DNA of 64,000 nucleotides from Rhizobium sp. R634 (lineage in GTDB: Bacteria; Pseudomonadota; Alphaproteobacteria; Rhizobiales; Rhizobiaceae): contig NZ_LOKW01000009.1 of the NCBI RefSeq assembly GCF_002211305.1, positions 1-64,000 on the forward strand, in the 5' to 3' direction. Both the position numbers and the translations under genes were made by a program. The notes below the pieces were generated by a model. That model was not told where the DNA came from and did not search any database. It was given only the letters and a program-made list of their open reading frames with translations. Of this stretch, positions 28,288 to 37,162 are shown piece after piece (the first letter of the stretch is position 1; each line of letters opens with the position of its first letter).

Positions 28288-29007
28288 ATGGACGTCGCAC
28301 GCAGTGAGGTTTTTCATGCCGGCACGCCTGTTGCCTGCAGCTCCTGCCAGGCGCGGCACGGCGTCGTCTGCGGCGCCCTGTCGGACCACCAATTGAAGGA
28401 ACTCGGCCGCCACTCACTGCGCCGCAAGGTCGATGCCGGCGCTGAAATCATTGCGCAAGGCGCGGAGACGTCTTTCTATTCGAACATCATGCGCGGCGTC
28501 GTGAAGCTCTGCAAGGTCATGCCGGATGGGCGCCAGCAGATCGTCGGGCTGCAATTTGCGCCCGATTTCGTCGGCAGACCCTTTGTGCGCGAGAGCACCT
28601 TGTCGGCTGAGGCCGCGACCAATGTCGAAATCTGCGTCTTCCCCCGCAATCTGCTCGACCGCATGATAGCGGAGACGCCGGAGCTGCAACGCAGCCTGCA
28701 CGATCAGGCGCTGAAGGAGCTGGACGCGGCGCGCGAATGGATGCTGACGCTCGGCCGGCGCACGGCGGAAGAGAAGGTCGCAAGCCTGCTCCATCTCATC
28801 GCCACCCATGCCGAACCGCAGACGTCGACAAGCACCGCCTTCGATCTGCCGCTGTCGCGTGCCGAGATCGCCGATTTCCTCGGGCTGACGATCGAAACCG
28901 TCAGCCGCCAGATGACAAGATTGCGGAAGCGCGGCGTCATCCTGATCGAGAAATCCAGGCACATCGTCGTTCCCGACATGGATGAGCTCGAGCGGATTAC
29001 CGCGTGA
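28288..29007 (+). CDS. fnrN: FnrN-type oxygen-responsive Crp/Fnr regulator
   Basis: About 239 aa. N-terminal Cys cluster CSSCQARHGVVC fits a 4Fe-4S oxygen sensor, a cyclic-nucleotide-binding-like barrel follows, and the HTH is in LSRAEIADFLGLTIETVSRQ with the E--SR recognition residues for TTGAT. It activates genes of microaerobic respiration and nitrogen fixation. Starts at 28252 or 28261 are also possible. Two anaeroboxes upstream indicate autoregulation. Confidence 0.92.
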   Translation: MDVARSEVFHAGTPVACSSCQARHGVVCGALSDHQLKELGRHSLRRKVDAGAEIIAQGAETSFYSNIMRGVVKLCKVMPDGRQQIVGLQFAPDFVGRPFVRESTLSAEAATNVEICVFPRNLLDRMIAETPELQRSLHDQALKELDAAREWMLTLGRRTAEEKVASLLHLIATHAEPQTSTSTAFDLPLSRAEIADFLGLTIETVSRQMTRLRKRGVILIEKSRHIVVPDMDELERITA

Positions 29008-29425
29008 TCACCACGCGCGTATTGGCAAGGCCGGCCTGGCGCGCCAGCGAGAAGAACTGCGCCGCATTGTCGGGATGCAGGCGAACGCAGCCATGCGAGG
29101 CCGGCGTGCCTAGCCGTTTGAGGTCGAAAGTGGCGTGAACGGCGTAACCGCCGTTGAAGAACACGGCATAGGGCATCGGCGCATTGTCGTATTTGCGCGA
29201 GCGGTGATCGCGCGACAGCCACTTGGCTCTCCACGAGCCGGTCGGCGTGACATAGCCGCGGCGCGCCGTCGAAACCTTCCAGCGATATTTGACGAAGCCG
29301 TTCTCGCTGACGGTCATCGTCTGCTTGCCGATGCTGATATTGGCAACCAGATTTGCCGCCTCGGCAGCAACGGGGAAAAACTGCAGCAATAAACTTGCGG
29401 CCGCGGCCGCCAAAATCGTCTTCAT
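28997..29425 (-). CDS. L,D-transpeptidase (YkuD domain), exported
   Basis: About 142 aa. A Sec signal peptide (KTILAAAAASLLLQFFPVAAEA) precedes a YkuD domain with the catalytic SHGCVRLHPDNA motif and an upstream His in GYAVHATFD. Such enzymes cross-link peptidoglycan or attach outer membrane proteins to it. Its 3' end overlaps the 3' end of fnrN by 11 bp. Confidence 0.9.
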   Translation of the reverse strand: MKTILAAAAASLLLQFFPVAAEAANLVANISIGKQTMTVSENGFVKYRWKVSTARRGYVTPTGSWRAKWLSRDHRSRKYDNAPMPYAVFFNGGYAVHATFDLKRLGTPASHGCVRLHPDNAAQFFSLARQAGLANTRVVITR

Positions 29426-29576
29426 GATAGCCCCTCTTCGCACCCGCGCAGTTATAATTGCGCCCTCACGAGGAAGAGACTACGACGATACTTTCTAAAT
29501 TGCTTTAACCCGAATGGTAATCACAATTCTAACGGGCCGAAGCAGCAACAAAATGCCGCCGGACAGCGGCACCCGC

Positions 29577-29777
29577 TCACTGAAGCTTCGGCGCCGCGGA
29601 AGGCCGCTTCATCTGCTGATAGGCCTTGTTCATTCGCTCGCGGATCGAAGCCATAGTGCCGAGATTATGCCCGCAGGCCGCACAGGTGATGATATCCGTT
29701 TCCCGGATCTCGGCCCGCTCGAACTTCATCTTGGTGCTCTTGCACTTCGGGCACGGTAATTCAACCTGAACTGTCAT
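29577..29777 (-). CDS. Small zinc ribbon protein
   Basis: 66 aa. Two Cys pairs, CPKCKSTKMKF and CAACGHNLG, form a zinc ribbon like those in TFIIS/RpoM-type proteins, followed by a basic helical tail. The ATG at 29777 gives the conserved start VQVELPCPKC. It lies 88 bp downstream of cobD and may be in its transcript. The function is unknown; nucleic-acid binding is a guess. Confidence 0.7.
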   Translation of the reverse strand: MTVQVELPCPKCKSTKMKFERAEIRETDIITCAACGHNLGTMASIRERMNKAYQQMKRPSAAPKLQ

Positions 29778-29865
29778 CGCTCTTTTCCGGTCAGATGGAG
29801 ATATGAGGCGCCTCGCATAAACCTTTGAGGCGGGAGTGTCCACTGGGGTGTCCCAACCGCACACC

Positions 29866-30846
29866 CTACAGAAAACACAGAAACAACCCGAAGGTCACCC
29901 CCGCCAGCACCATGCAGCTCGCATGAAACACCGACACACCGTCCTCGATATCACGCAATGTCGCAACGTCCCGGCCGGCATTGTTGATCATCGGCTCGGT
30001 CACGATGACGCCGCCGTAGATGCGGGGGCCGGCGAGCTGGACGTTCAGAGCGCCTGCCATGGCCGCTTCCGGGCGGCCGGAATTCGGCGAGCGGTGCAGG
30101 CCGCCGTCGCGTATCGCCACGCGGATGGCCTCGCGGCAGGCGCTGGTGCCGCGCCGCAACCAGGCGCCGGCGGCGATCAGCAGGATGGAGAACCGGGCGG
30201 CCGGCCAGTTGGCGAGATCGTCGAGCCGGGCGGCGGCCCAGCCGAAATCGATGTATTTCTCCGACTTGTGGCCGATCATCGAATCCGCCGTGTTCAGCAT
30301 CTTGTAGGCCAGCAGCCCCGGCAGGCCGAAGACGGCGTACCAGAGCGCCGGCGCCACGACGCCGTCGGAGAAATTTTCCGCAAGGCTTTCGATCGCCGCC
30401 CGGCAGACGGCGGGCTCATCCAATGTCTCGGGATCGCGCCCGACGATGCGCGAAACGGCCGCCCGCCCGCCGGCAATCCCCTCGTGACGAAGCGCCGCCG
30501 CAACCGCCGAGACGTGGTCGGCAAGGCTCTTCTGCGCCAGGAAGATCGCGACCAGCGCGGTTTCGAGCAGGATGCCGGCAAGGCCGAAAAGCGCGAAGAA
30601 CCGGTCGAAGGCGAAACCGGCGATAATGGCCACCAGAAGCAGCGCCACAATGGCCGCCACGCCGTTCATCCGCCGTTGCGACCCTGTCAGGCTCACGCTG
30701 TTCAGTTGCCGGTCGGCAAAGGAGATCGCCTCGCCGAACAGCACGACCGGATGCGGCAGGCGCGACCACAGCCATTGCGGATCACCGAGGATCCGGTCGA
30801 GCAGCAATGCCAGGAGCAGCACGAGAAGGTTTTCGTCGATTGTCAT
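29866..30846 (-). CDS. cobD: Adenosylcobinamide-phosphate synthase CobD
   Basis: 326 aa membrane protein of the CobD/CbiB family. Start LLVLLLALLLDRILGDPQWLWSRLPHPVVLFG is diagnostic. It attaches (R)-1-amino-2-propanol phosphate (or its precursor) to adenosylcobyric acid. The ATG overlaps the cobC stop by 4 bp; last gene of the cobA-B-C-D set. Confidence 0.95.
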   Translation of the reverse strand: MTIDENLLVLLLALLLDRILGDPQWLWSRLPHPVVLFGEAISFADRQLNSVSLTGSQRRMNGVAAIVALLLVAIIAGFAFDRFFALFGLAGILLETALVAIFLAQKSLADHVSAVAAALRHEGIAGGRAAVSRIVGRDPETLDEPAVCRAAIESLAENFSDGVVAPALWYAVFGLPGLLAYKMLNTADSMIGHKSEKYIDFGWAAARLDDLANWPAARFSILLIAAGAWLRRGTSACREAIRVAIRDGGLHRSPNSGRPEAAMAGALNVQLAGPRIYGGVIVTEPMINNAGRDVATLRDIEDGVSVFHASCMVLAGVTFGLFLCFL

Positions 30847-31886
30847 CGCTCAAAACTCTGAAGGGCTTCACCAAGCCGCCTGTCGGCAGCCGGATCGGGC
30901 GTCAGCCCGAAACGCAGCCAGTCCGGCGCATAATCGAATTTGCGGACGAGAATATGATGACGGCAGAGATGCGTGTAAATCTCGCCGGCCCTAGGGGCGG
31001 CAACCAGGGTAAAGAGCGCCGCTCCTCCTGCGATCCGCAGGCCTGATGCGGCCAGTACCGCTTGGAGGCCGGCGCTCCGCTCCTCGATGCGCCCGCGAAT
31101 GGCGGAAACGTCCTGGCGCAGCAGCGATGCGGCCAGCGACAGCGCCGGACCGGAAACCGCCCACGGCCCGAGCCACTCCTCGAAACGCTGAAGAATATCG
31201 CCGCGCGCAATCACGAAACCGAGCCGCAGGCCGGCGAGCCCGAAGAACTTGCCGAAGGAGCGGAAGATCACCAGATGGGGAAGCTCTTGCGCATGGGGCG
31301 CGAGGCTGAGCGCCGGATAGGCATCGCCGAAAGCCTCGTCGACGACCAGCAAGCCCCTTTGCGATTTCATCTTCTCATGCAGCGCGATCAGCCTTTCAGC
31401 TGGCCATGCCCGCCCGTCCGGATTGTTGGGATTGACGACAACCGCAAGCCTGTGTTCCTCGCCGATCGCCGCGATATCGCCAACCGCATCGACGGCGAGA
31501 CCGGACGACGCGAAGGCGCGTGCATATTCCCCGTAGGTAGGTGCCACCACGGCGACCTTGTCGTCCGTCACGGCGACCTTGTCGTCCGTCACCGCGGCCC
31601 TCCCATCCGTCACCAACAGCCGCGGCAAAAGCTGGATCACCGATTGCGTGCCCGGCACCGGCAGCGGCAGGATTTCGCGGCAGCCGTAATAATCGCCCGC
31701 CGCCCGCCTTGCTTCGTCGAAAACATGTCTGTCCGGAAGACGGTGCCACACCCTCGCCGGGATCTCAGGCAGAGCGACGGGGCACGGATTGATGCCGGTG
31801 GAAAGGTCAAGCCAATCCTCCGGCGCTCCGCCGAAGGCAGCGGCAGCGGCGGTAACGCCGCCGCCATGGGCGATCGGCGCGCTCAC
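30843..31886 (-). CDS. cobC: CobC, L-threonine-O-3-phosphate decarboxylase-like PLP enzyme
   Basis: About 347 aa, fold type I PLP enzyme. The PLP Lys is in FRSFGKFFGLAGLRLGF, the Asn/Asp pair in VVVNPNNPDGR and LLVVDEAFGD. It provides aminopropanol phosphate for cobalamin. The start is GTG 31886, overlapping the cobB stop as GTGA; an upstream frame to 31943 is not needed. Three 21-bp tandem units in the gene add about 21 residues (VTDGRAA then VTDDKVA twice) between LLPRLL and VVAPTYGEYA, a variable surface loop by inference. Confidence 0.93.
   Translation of the reverse strand: MSAPIAHGGGVTAAAAAFGGAPEDWLDLSTGINPCPVALPEIPARVWHRLPDRHVFDEARRAAGDYYGCREILPLPVPGTQSVIQLLPRLLVTDGRAAVTDDKVAVTDDKVAVVAPTYGEYARAFASSGLAVDAVGDIAAIGEEHRLAVVVNPNNPDGRAWPAERLIALHEKMKSQRGLLVVDEAFGDAYPALSLAPHAQELPHLVIFRSFGKFFGLAGLRLGFVIARGDILQRFEEWLGPWAVSGPALSLAASLLRQDVSAIRGRIEERSAGLQAVLAASGLRIAGGAALFTLVAAPRAGEIYTHLCRHHILVRKFDYAPDWLRFGLTPDPAADRRLGEALQSFER
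31549..31611. repeat. Three 21-bp tandem units inside cobC
   Basis: Two units identical over 21 bp (31549-31569 and 31570-31590, ACGGCGACCTTGTCGTCCGT plus C) and a degenerate third (31591-31611). They keep the frame and encode VTDDKVA repeats. Confidence 0.9.
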
Positions 31887-33190
31887 GCGGCCGCTCTCGC
31901 AAGATCGATCAGATGCATATAGGAGCCAGCCACCTGCCCGCATCTCAGCCCGGCGGCACCTAGATCGGTCCCGAGCGCATCCTGTACCTGAAACAGCCGC
32001 TTCCCCTCACCCTCGGAGACGACAGTAGAATAGTGGAATTCATGCGCCGTCATCATGCGCGCGAAGAAGGCGCCGTCGAGCGGCACGACACGGCGATAGC
32101 CGAGATGGCGCTTTCGCTCGGCATAGCTGGTGACGACAGGCAGCAGACCGAGCATCTGATGGCGCTTGCCCTGCGCATCGATCAATCCGTCGCCGAGCAC
32201 CATGTAGCCGCCGCACTCGCCGTAGATCCTGACGCCGCGCGCGGCCGCATCGAGCATGCCGGCGCGGAAATTCTGCGCCTCCGCCAGCCGTCCGGCATGC
32301 AGCTCGGGATAACCGCCGGGCAGATAGATCGCATCGGCATCCAGCGCTGGCGCCTCGTCGGCAAGCGGCGAAAAGAATGAGATCGCAGCACCCCGGCGGC
32401 GCCAGCCGAGCAGCATATGCTCATAGGAAAAGGCAAAGGCGATATCGCGCGCCACGGCGATGCGTGCACCCAGCGGCATCAGCCGATCGATATTGGCGGC
32501 CGACGGCCGGTTGAGCCCCTGCCTTGCGATGCGCAGCAGGAATTCAAAATTGCACTCTTCGGAGACGGCATCCGCCGCATGGTCGATGAAATTTTCGAGC
32601 GTCGCATGTTCCCCGGCCTGGACGAGCCCGAGATGGCGCTCCGGCAAGGCAAGCGCCTTGTCGCTGCCGATGACTGCGATCACAGGCATGCGGATCGCTT
32701 CCAGCGCCTGGCGCAGCATCGCCTCGTGCCGCTCGCTGCCCACCTTGTTGAGGATGACGCCGGCAACACGTACATCAGCGCGGAAGCCGGCAAAACCTGA
32801 GACCAGCGGCGCGACCGACTGCGACATGCGCGAGGCATCCACGACGAGCACGACGGAAAGGCCGAGCTGGGCGGCAAGATCGGCCGCCGTCCCCTTCCCG
32901 TCGGCCGCCCCGTCGAACAGGCCCATCATCGCCTCGATGACGAGAATACGGTCGCCGGAACGGTGCAGCGCGGCATTGGCCGAGATCAGTTCCGGGCGCA
33001 TCGCCCAGGGGTCGAAATTCAGGCAGGGCGAGCCGCTCGCCGCGGCATGGAAGGCGGGATCGATGTAGTCAGGGCCGGCCTTGCCGGGCGCAATCGCCAC
33101 GCCGCGCCGGCGAAGCGCCCTGAGCAGCCCGAGCGTCACCGTCGTCTTGCCGGCGCCGGAGGAAGGAGCTGCGATCAGGAGGCCGCTCAT
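31883..33190 (-). CDS. cobB: Hydrogenobyrinic acid a,c-diamide synthase CobB
   Basis: 435 aa, as in P. denitrificans CobB. N-terminal dethiobiotin-synthetase-like ATPase with APSSGAGKTTVTLGLL, and a C-terminal class I glutamine amidotransferase with the nucleophile Cys in IYGECGGYMVLG. It amidates carboxyls a and c before cobalt insertion by CobN. The ATG overlaps the cobA stop (ATGA), which excludes the longer frame to 33520. Confidence 0.95.
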   Translation of the reverse strand: MSGLLIAAPSSGAGKTTVTLGLLRALRRRGVAIAPGKAGPDYIDPAFHAAASGSPCLNFDPWAMRPELISANAALHRSGDRILVIEAMMGLFDGAADGKGTAADLAAQLGLSVVLVVDASRMSQSVAPLVSGFAGFRADVRVAGVILNKVGSERHEAMLRQALEAIRMPVIAVIGSDKALALPERHLGLVQAGEHATLENFIDHAADAVSEECNFEFLLRIARQGLNRPSAANIDRLMPLGARIAVARDIAFAFSYEHMLLGWRRRGAAISFFSPLADEAPALDADAIYLPGGYPELHAGRLAEAQNFRAGMLDAAARGVRIYGECGGYMVLGDGLIDAQGKRHQMLGLLPVVTSYAERKRHLGYRRVVPLDGAFFARMMTAHEFHYSTVVSEGEGKRLFQVQDALGTDLGAAGLRCGQVAGSYMHLIDLARAAA

Positions 33191-34026
33191 GCCGTCACCT
33201 TGCCGGAGCGCCCGAACGGATCGGGCTGCAGCCGCCTGCCTGCAAGGGCGCCGAGCCAGTCGAGCGAGGCCCTGAGCCGCACCACCTCGCCGACCACGAC
33301 GATCGCCGGCGGCTCGAGCCCCGAGGCGGCAGCGGCATCGGTCGCTTCGCCGAGCGTCGTCTCCAGCACCTGCTGGGCGCCGGTCGCCGCATTGCAGACG
33401 AAAGCCACGGGCTCGGATGCCGGGCGGCCCGACGCCATCAGATTGGCGCTGATCTGGGCGATATGCTTCATCGCCATGTACATGACGATGACGGGCGACC
33501 CCTTGCCGATCGCCTCCCAATTGATCGCATCGGGCACGATCCCGGAGGAATCATGACCGGTGAGAAAGGTCACGGCGTGATTGATCTCCCGATGCGTGAC
33601 AGGAATGCCGGCATAGGCAAGCCCGCCGATGCCGGCGGTAATGCCGGGCACGATGCGGAACGGAATGTTGTGCTCGACCAGCGTCAGCGCTTCTTCCCCG
33701 CCCCGCCCGAAGACGAAGGGGTCGCCGCCCTTCAGCCGCAGCACCCGCTTGCCGGCGCGCGCCAGCTCCACCAGCCGAAGCGAAATATCCCGCTGCTTGG
33801 CGGAAGGCTTGCCGCCGCGCTTTCCGGCATATTCCAGTTCTGCACCCGGCCGTGCGAACTTCAAACAGTCCTCGTTGACCAGCGCGTCGTGCACGACCAC
33901 ATCCGCCTCCGCCAATCCCTTGGCGGCGAGCAGCGTCAACAACCCGGGATCGCCGGGACCGGCCCCGACGAGCCAAACGCTGCCCGGCTCCAGCGCCGGC
34001 AAAAGTGAGAATGGGCTGTTCATCAT
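33187..34026 (-). CDS. cobA: Uroporphyrinogen-III C-methyltransferase CobA
   Basis: 279 aa SUMT. The SAM-binding start is VWLVGAGPGDPGLLTL, with VVHDALV, LRLKGGDPFVFGRGGEE and the PGITAGIGGLAYAGIPVTHR motif. It makes precorrin-2, the first dedicated step of the corrin pathway. First gene of cobA-B-C-D. No B12 box was seen in front of it. Confidence 0.95.
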   Translation of the reverse strand: MMNSPFSLLPALEPGSVWLVGAGPGDPGLLTLLAAKGLAEADVVVHDALVNEDCLKFARPGAELEYAGKRGGKPSAKQRDISLRLVELARAGKRVLRLKGGDPFVFGRGGEEALTLVEHNIPFRIVPGITAGIGGLAYAGIPVTHREINHAVTFLTGHDSSGIVPDAINWEAIGKGSPVIVMYMAMKHIAQISANLMASGRPASEPVAFVCNAATGAQQVLETTLGEATDAAAASGLEPPAIVVVGEVVRLRASLDWLGALAGRRLQPDPFGRSGKVTA

Positions 34027-34239
34027 TGTGTTGATCTAGGCCCAGCAAGAAGCAAGGTCAACGCCGCCCGCGCCACCTCACTTGAAGTTGCTGAGACGGA
34101 GGTGACTCACTTTGCGAGGAAGCGGATTCGGATTCTCGAAAAAACGGGGCAAGGCTATGAATATATAGTAATAATTCAGAAGGGACCGATCGTATCGCGG
34201 TCAGCCACAGCTTGTTCACAAGCCTCGCCTTTTCCTCGA

Positions 34240-34318
34240 CGTCATCCTCGGCCTTGTGCCGAGGATCTGCTGCCCTATCGAACGGAGGCAGATGCTCGGG
34301 ACAAGCCCGAGCATGACG
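34240..34318. repeat. Rhizobial palindromic repeat, family B
   Basis: Arms CGTCATCCTCGGCCTTGTGC and GGACAAGCCCGAGCATGACG. It fills a large part of the 343-bp gap between cobA and the nucleoside hydrolase (34027-34369). The rest of that gap is AT-rich near 34135-34180 and may hold the cobA promoter; no gene was seen. Confidence 0.85.
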
Positions 34319-34369
34319 AAAGAGGCGTGGCGGCCCTTGTCAGCAGCCTGTAGCCAACCTTCAAGCCCG

Positions 34370-35320
34370 TCAAGCCTGAAGCAGCGTATCGCGGATCAGG
34401 CCGAGCACCTTCTCCGACTCGATTCCCGTGGCGACAATCTGGCTCGGCAGGCCGTCCCAGTCGCCCGGCGGGAAGCGGCGGGCGTCCGGCTTGATCACCG
34501 TCTGGCCATCGGCAATGCCGCCGCAGACGACGCGGACCGCGCCGGTGATGGTGGTGAAAAGCTCGGGCGCCACGACGTAAACGGCGGCGCAGCTGTCATG
34601 CACCATCATGCCGTCATCGACCGCATGGCTGTAGAAATCGATGTAGTGCTGCGACAGCCCGTCGAGCAGCTTCACCGCCGCGTCGCCTTCTGCCGCCATT
34701 GCGCCGAGATAGCTGCGGCTCATCGTAGTGATCGAGGTGACGTCGAGGCCGATGATGACCACCTTCCACGGCGCCGTCATGACGATGTCTGCCGCCTCCG
34801 GATCGCCGTGAATATTGGCTTCGGCGACCGGCGAGACATTGCCCGGCACATAGAAATTGCCGCCCATGATAACGACATCCTTGACCAGTCCGGCGATCTC
34901 CGGGTCTTCCTTCAGCGCCATTGCCAGATTGGTCATCCGGCCGACGGCCACCAGCCTGACTTCGCCGGGATTGGCCCGTACCGTGTCGATGATGAAGCGG
35001 TGCGCCGGCCGGGGATCGAGCGGCAGGTCGATCGTGTGCGGCACCTCGATATTGCCGAGGCCGTTATCCCCATGCACCATGGCCGGCCATTCCCGCTCGG
35101 CGCGCGCCGCATCGATGGTGACGCTCGCGCCCTTGGCGACGGGCGCCTGAATATCCCATTCCCGCTTGAGGAAAAGCGCATTGCGCGTCGTCGTCTCGAC
35201 CGAGGCATTGCCGAAAACGGTGGTGATGCCGATCAGATCGATCTCGGGATGGCGATGCAGGAAAAGAAGCGCCATGGCGTCATCGACGCCGGGATCCGTG
35301 TCATAAATGACCTTGTGCAT
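34370..35320 (-). CDS. Nucleoside hydrolase
   Basis: 316 aa IUNH-type enzyme. The calcium-binding motif YDTDPGVDDAMALL is at the N-terminus, with MGGNFYVPGNVSPVAEANIHGDPEAA and VHDSCAAVYV completing the site. It cleaves the N-glycosidic bond of ribonucleosides for base salvage. Gene lies 69 bp after cobE on the same strand; a link with cobalamin synthesis is not obvious. Confidence 0.9.
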   Translation of the reverse strand: MHKVIYDTDPGVDDAMALLFLHRHPEIDLIGITTVFGNASVETTTRNALFLKREWDIQAPVAKGASVTIDAARAEREWPAMVHGDNGLGNIEVPHTIDLPLDPRPAHRFIIDTVRANPGEVRLVAVGRMTNLAMALKEDPEIAGLVKDVVIMGGNFYVPGNVSPVAEANIHGDPEAADIVMTAPWKVVIIGLDVTSITTMSRSYLGAMAAEGDAAVKLLDGLSQHYIDFYSHAVDDGMMVHDSCAAVYVVAPELFTTITGAVRVVCGGIADGQTVIKPDARRFPPGDWDGLPSQIVATGIESEKVLGLIRDTLLQA

Positions 35321-35389
35321 GATTGTCCTCTAGATATGAATCGCTGACGTGCCGGACGGCGCCGCGAATTGCCGCCACCATAACGACCG

Positions 35390-35809
35390 TCAGGCTTTCT
35401 GCAACCCGATCCGGGCAATCGCCGCCGTCGCATGCGTGGATTTGATTTTGCCGAGCACCAATTCGCCATCCGCACCGGTGGCCGCAAGCGCTGCCGATTC
35501 CGCCACGCCATGGCAGCCGACGCGGGCAAAGACGATCGCGGAGGGATTTTTAAGCCGCGGCGTTTCCTCTTCCAGCCGCGCCGCATCGAAGAAAACGGCA
35601 GGCACGGCAAAATGCACCGCAACGGCGAGGATCGCCGCTTCTTGCCCGCGGCTGTCGATGGAAGCGACGGCCGCAAGCTCCGCTCCGCCGATGCCGGCCG
35701 CCTTCAACGCCGCGTTCGCAAGCGCCAGCATCTCCGCAGGCGGCGTCCCGCGCTCGCAGCCGAGCCCGAGCACATGCCGCCTCGCCCTATCGAAAGAAAT
35801 ATCACTCAT
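35390..35809 (-). CDS. cobE: Cobalamin biosynthesis protein CobE
   Basis: 139 aa. HVLGLGCERGTPPAEMLALA and AAVASIDSRGQEAAILAVA are typical of the CobE / CbiG C-terminal domain. The CbiG domain opens the delta-lactone ring in the anaerobic route; the role of CobE in the aerobic route is less clear. The ATG at 35809 is chosen because upstream residues of the frame are antisense to the TauE-type gene. Separated from other cob genes. Confidence 0.88.
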   Translation of the reverse strand: MSDISFDRARRHVLGLGCERGTPPAEMLALANAALKAAGIGGAELAAVASIDSRGQEAAILAVAVHFAVPAVFFDAARLEEETPRLKNPSAIVFARVGCHGVAESAALAATGADGELVLGKIKSTHATAAIARIGLQKA

Positions 35810-35908
35810 GGAAGCCGTCGAATGCGCCCGCGCTGTGTCCTCGCAGCCATTGCAGCTTGGAGGGGGAAATGCAACAAGACCGGCTGAAAGCCCTTCTGGA
35901 ATAGTATT

Positions 35909-36694
35909 TTGCCTGACATCGCCCTCCATCTGCTTCTGCTGCTCTGCACGGCTGCCTTCTTCGCCGGTTTCGTCGATGCCATCGCCGGCGGCGGCGGCCT
36001 GATCACCGTCCCCGCCATGTTGATTGCCGGCATTCCGCCGCTCCAGACGCTCGGCACCAACAAGGTGCAATCGATCTTCGGCGCCGCTTCCGCCACGCTC
36101 GCCTATGCCCGCAAGGGCCATGTGCAGCTGCACGAACAGCTGCCGATGGCGCTGATGGCCGTGATGGGCGGTGCGATCGGCGCCGCCCTTGCCACGATCG
36201 TGCCCGGACAGGTCCTGCAGGCGATCATGCCGGTGCTGCTCCTGGCGATTGCGATCTTCTTTGCCGTCAAGCCGAACCTCAACGATCTCGACAAACACCG
36301 GATCATCACGCCTTTCGTCTTCGGCATGACCTTGGTGCCCGCCATCGGCTTTTACGACGGCGTCTTCGGTCCCGGCACCGGCTCCTTCTTCATGCTCGCC
36401 TTCGTCACCCTCGCCGGCTTCGGCGTGCTGAAGGCGACCGCCCATACCAAGCTTCTCAATTTCGGCTCCAACCTCGGCGCGCTGGTCGTCTTCGCGAGCT
36501 TTGGCGCGATCCTCTGGAAGATCGGCCTGCTGATGGGCATCTGCCAGTTCCTCGGCGCGCAATTGGGCTCACGGCTCGCCATGCGCATCGGCGCCAAGCT
36601 CATCAAGCCGCTGCTCGTCATCGTCTGCGTCGCTCTCGCGGTAAAGCTGCTCGCCGATCCCGCCAACCCGCTGCGCGTCTGGCTCGGAATCTAG
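35909..36694 (+). CDS. TauE/SafE (TSUP) family membrane permease
   Basis: 261 aa with about eight hydrophobic segments. FFAGFVDAIAGGGGLITVPAML and TNKVQSIFGAASATLAYA are the conserved first repeat; GFYDGVFGPGTGSFFMLAFV the second. Members export sulfite, sulfoacetate or other organosulfur anions, but the substrate here is open. TTG start with GGA upstream. Divergent from cobE. Confidence 0.88.
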   Translation: MPDIALHLLLLLCTAAFFAGFVDAIAGGGGLITVPAMLIAGIPPLQTLGTNKVQSIFGAASATLAYARKGHVQLHEQLPMALMAVMGGAIGAALATIVPGQVLQAIMPVLLLAIAIFFAVKPNLNDLDKHRIITPFVFGMTLVPAIGFYDGVFGPGTGSFFMLAFVTLAGFGVLKATAHTKLLNFGSNLGALVVFASFGAILWKIGLLMGICQFLGAQLGSRLAMRIGAKLIKPLLVIVCVALAVKLLADPANPLRVWLGI

Positions 36695-36796
36695 AGCTCG
36701 ACGCCTTCCATTACCTCTGGCGTAATTGATAGGTGCACCGCCTTCGCCGATGATCGTGCTGCCTGGAACGGCCGGGCGATCAAAGGAGATGACCCG

Positions 36797-37162
36797 ATGA
36801 ACGACGCAAAGACCAACGCCGAACGCTATATCGCGATCTGGAACGAGACGGATGCAACGCACCGCCGCGCTCTCATCGCCGAAAGCTGGACGGAAGCGGC
36901 CACCTATGTCGATCCGCTGATGCGCGGACAAGGCCATGAACAGATCAATTCGCTGGTCGAAGCCGTGCAAAGCCGCTTTCCCGGCTTCCGCTTCGCCCTG
37001 ATCGGCGCGGCCGATGGCTTCGGCGATCACCTGCGCTTTTCCTGGGGTCTTGGCCCGGAAAATGGCGAAGCGCTGATCAAGGGCACGGATTTTGCCGAAC
37101 TCGAAGACGGCAAGCTCAAAGCGGTGCACGGCTTCATCGATCAATTGCCGGAAGCCGCCTGA
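36797..37162 (+). CDS. SnoaL-like / NTF2-fold protein
   Basis: 121 aa. ERYIAIWNETDATHRRALIAESWTEAATYVDPL is typical of the nuclear transport factor 2 family. GGAGA lies before the ATG. It overlaps the XRE regulator start by 1 base (TGATG). It may be an enzyme or ligand-binding protein controlled by that regulator. Confidence 0.83.
   Translation: MNDAKTNAERYIAIWNETDATHRRALIAESWTEAATYVDPLMRGQGHEQINSLVEAVQSRFPGFRFALIGAADGFGDHLRFSWGLGPENGEALIKGTDFAELEDGKLKAVHGFIDQLPEAA

Noticed and set aside
31549..31611. CRISPR-like repeats
   Set aside because: Units are directly adjacent with no spacers and lie in frame in cobC.
34027..34369. Second cobalamin riboswitch before cobA
   Set aside because: No B12 box or GCCACTG block was found on the minus strand; the gap is filled by a palindromic repeat.
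35810..36562. N-terminal extension of cobE
   Set aside because: Antisense to the TauE-type permease; homology to CobE starts at 35809.
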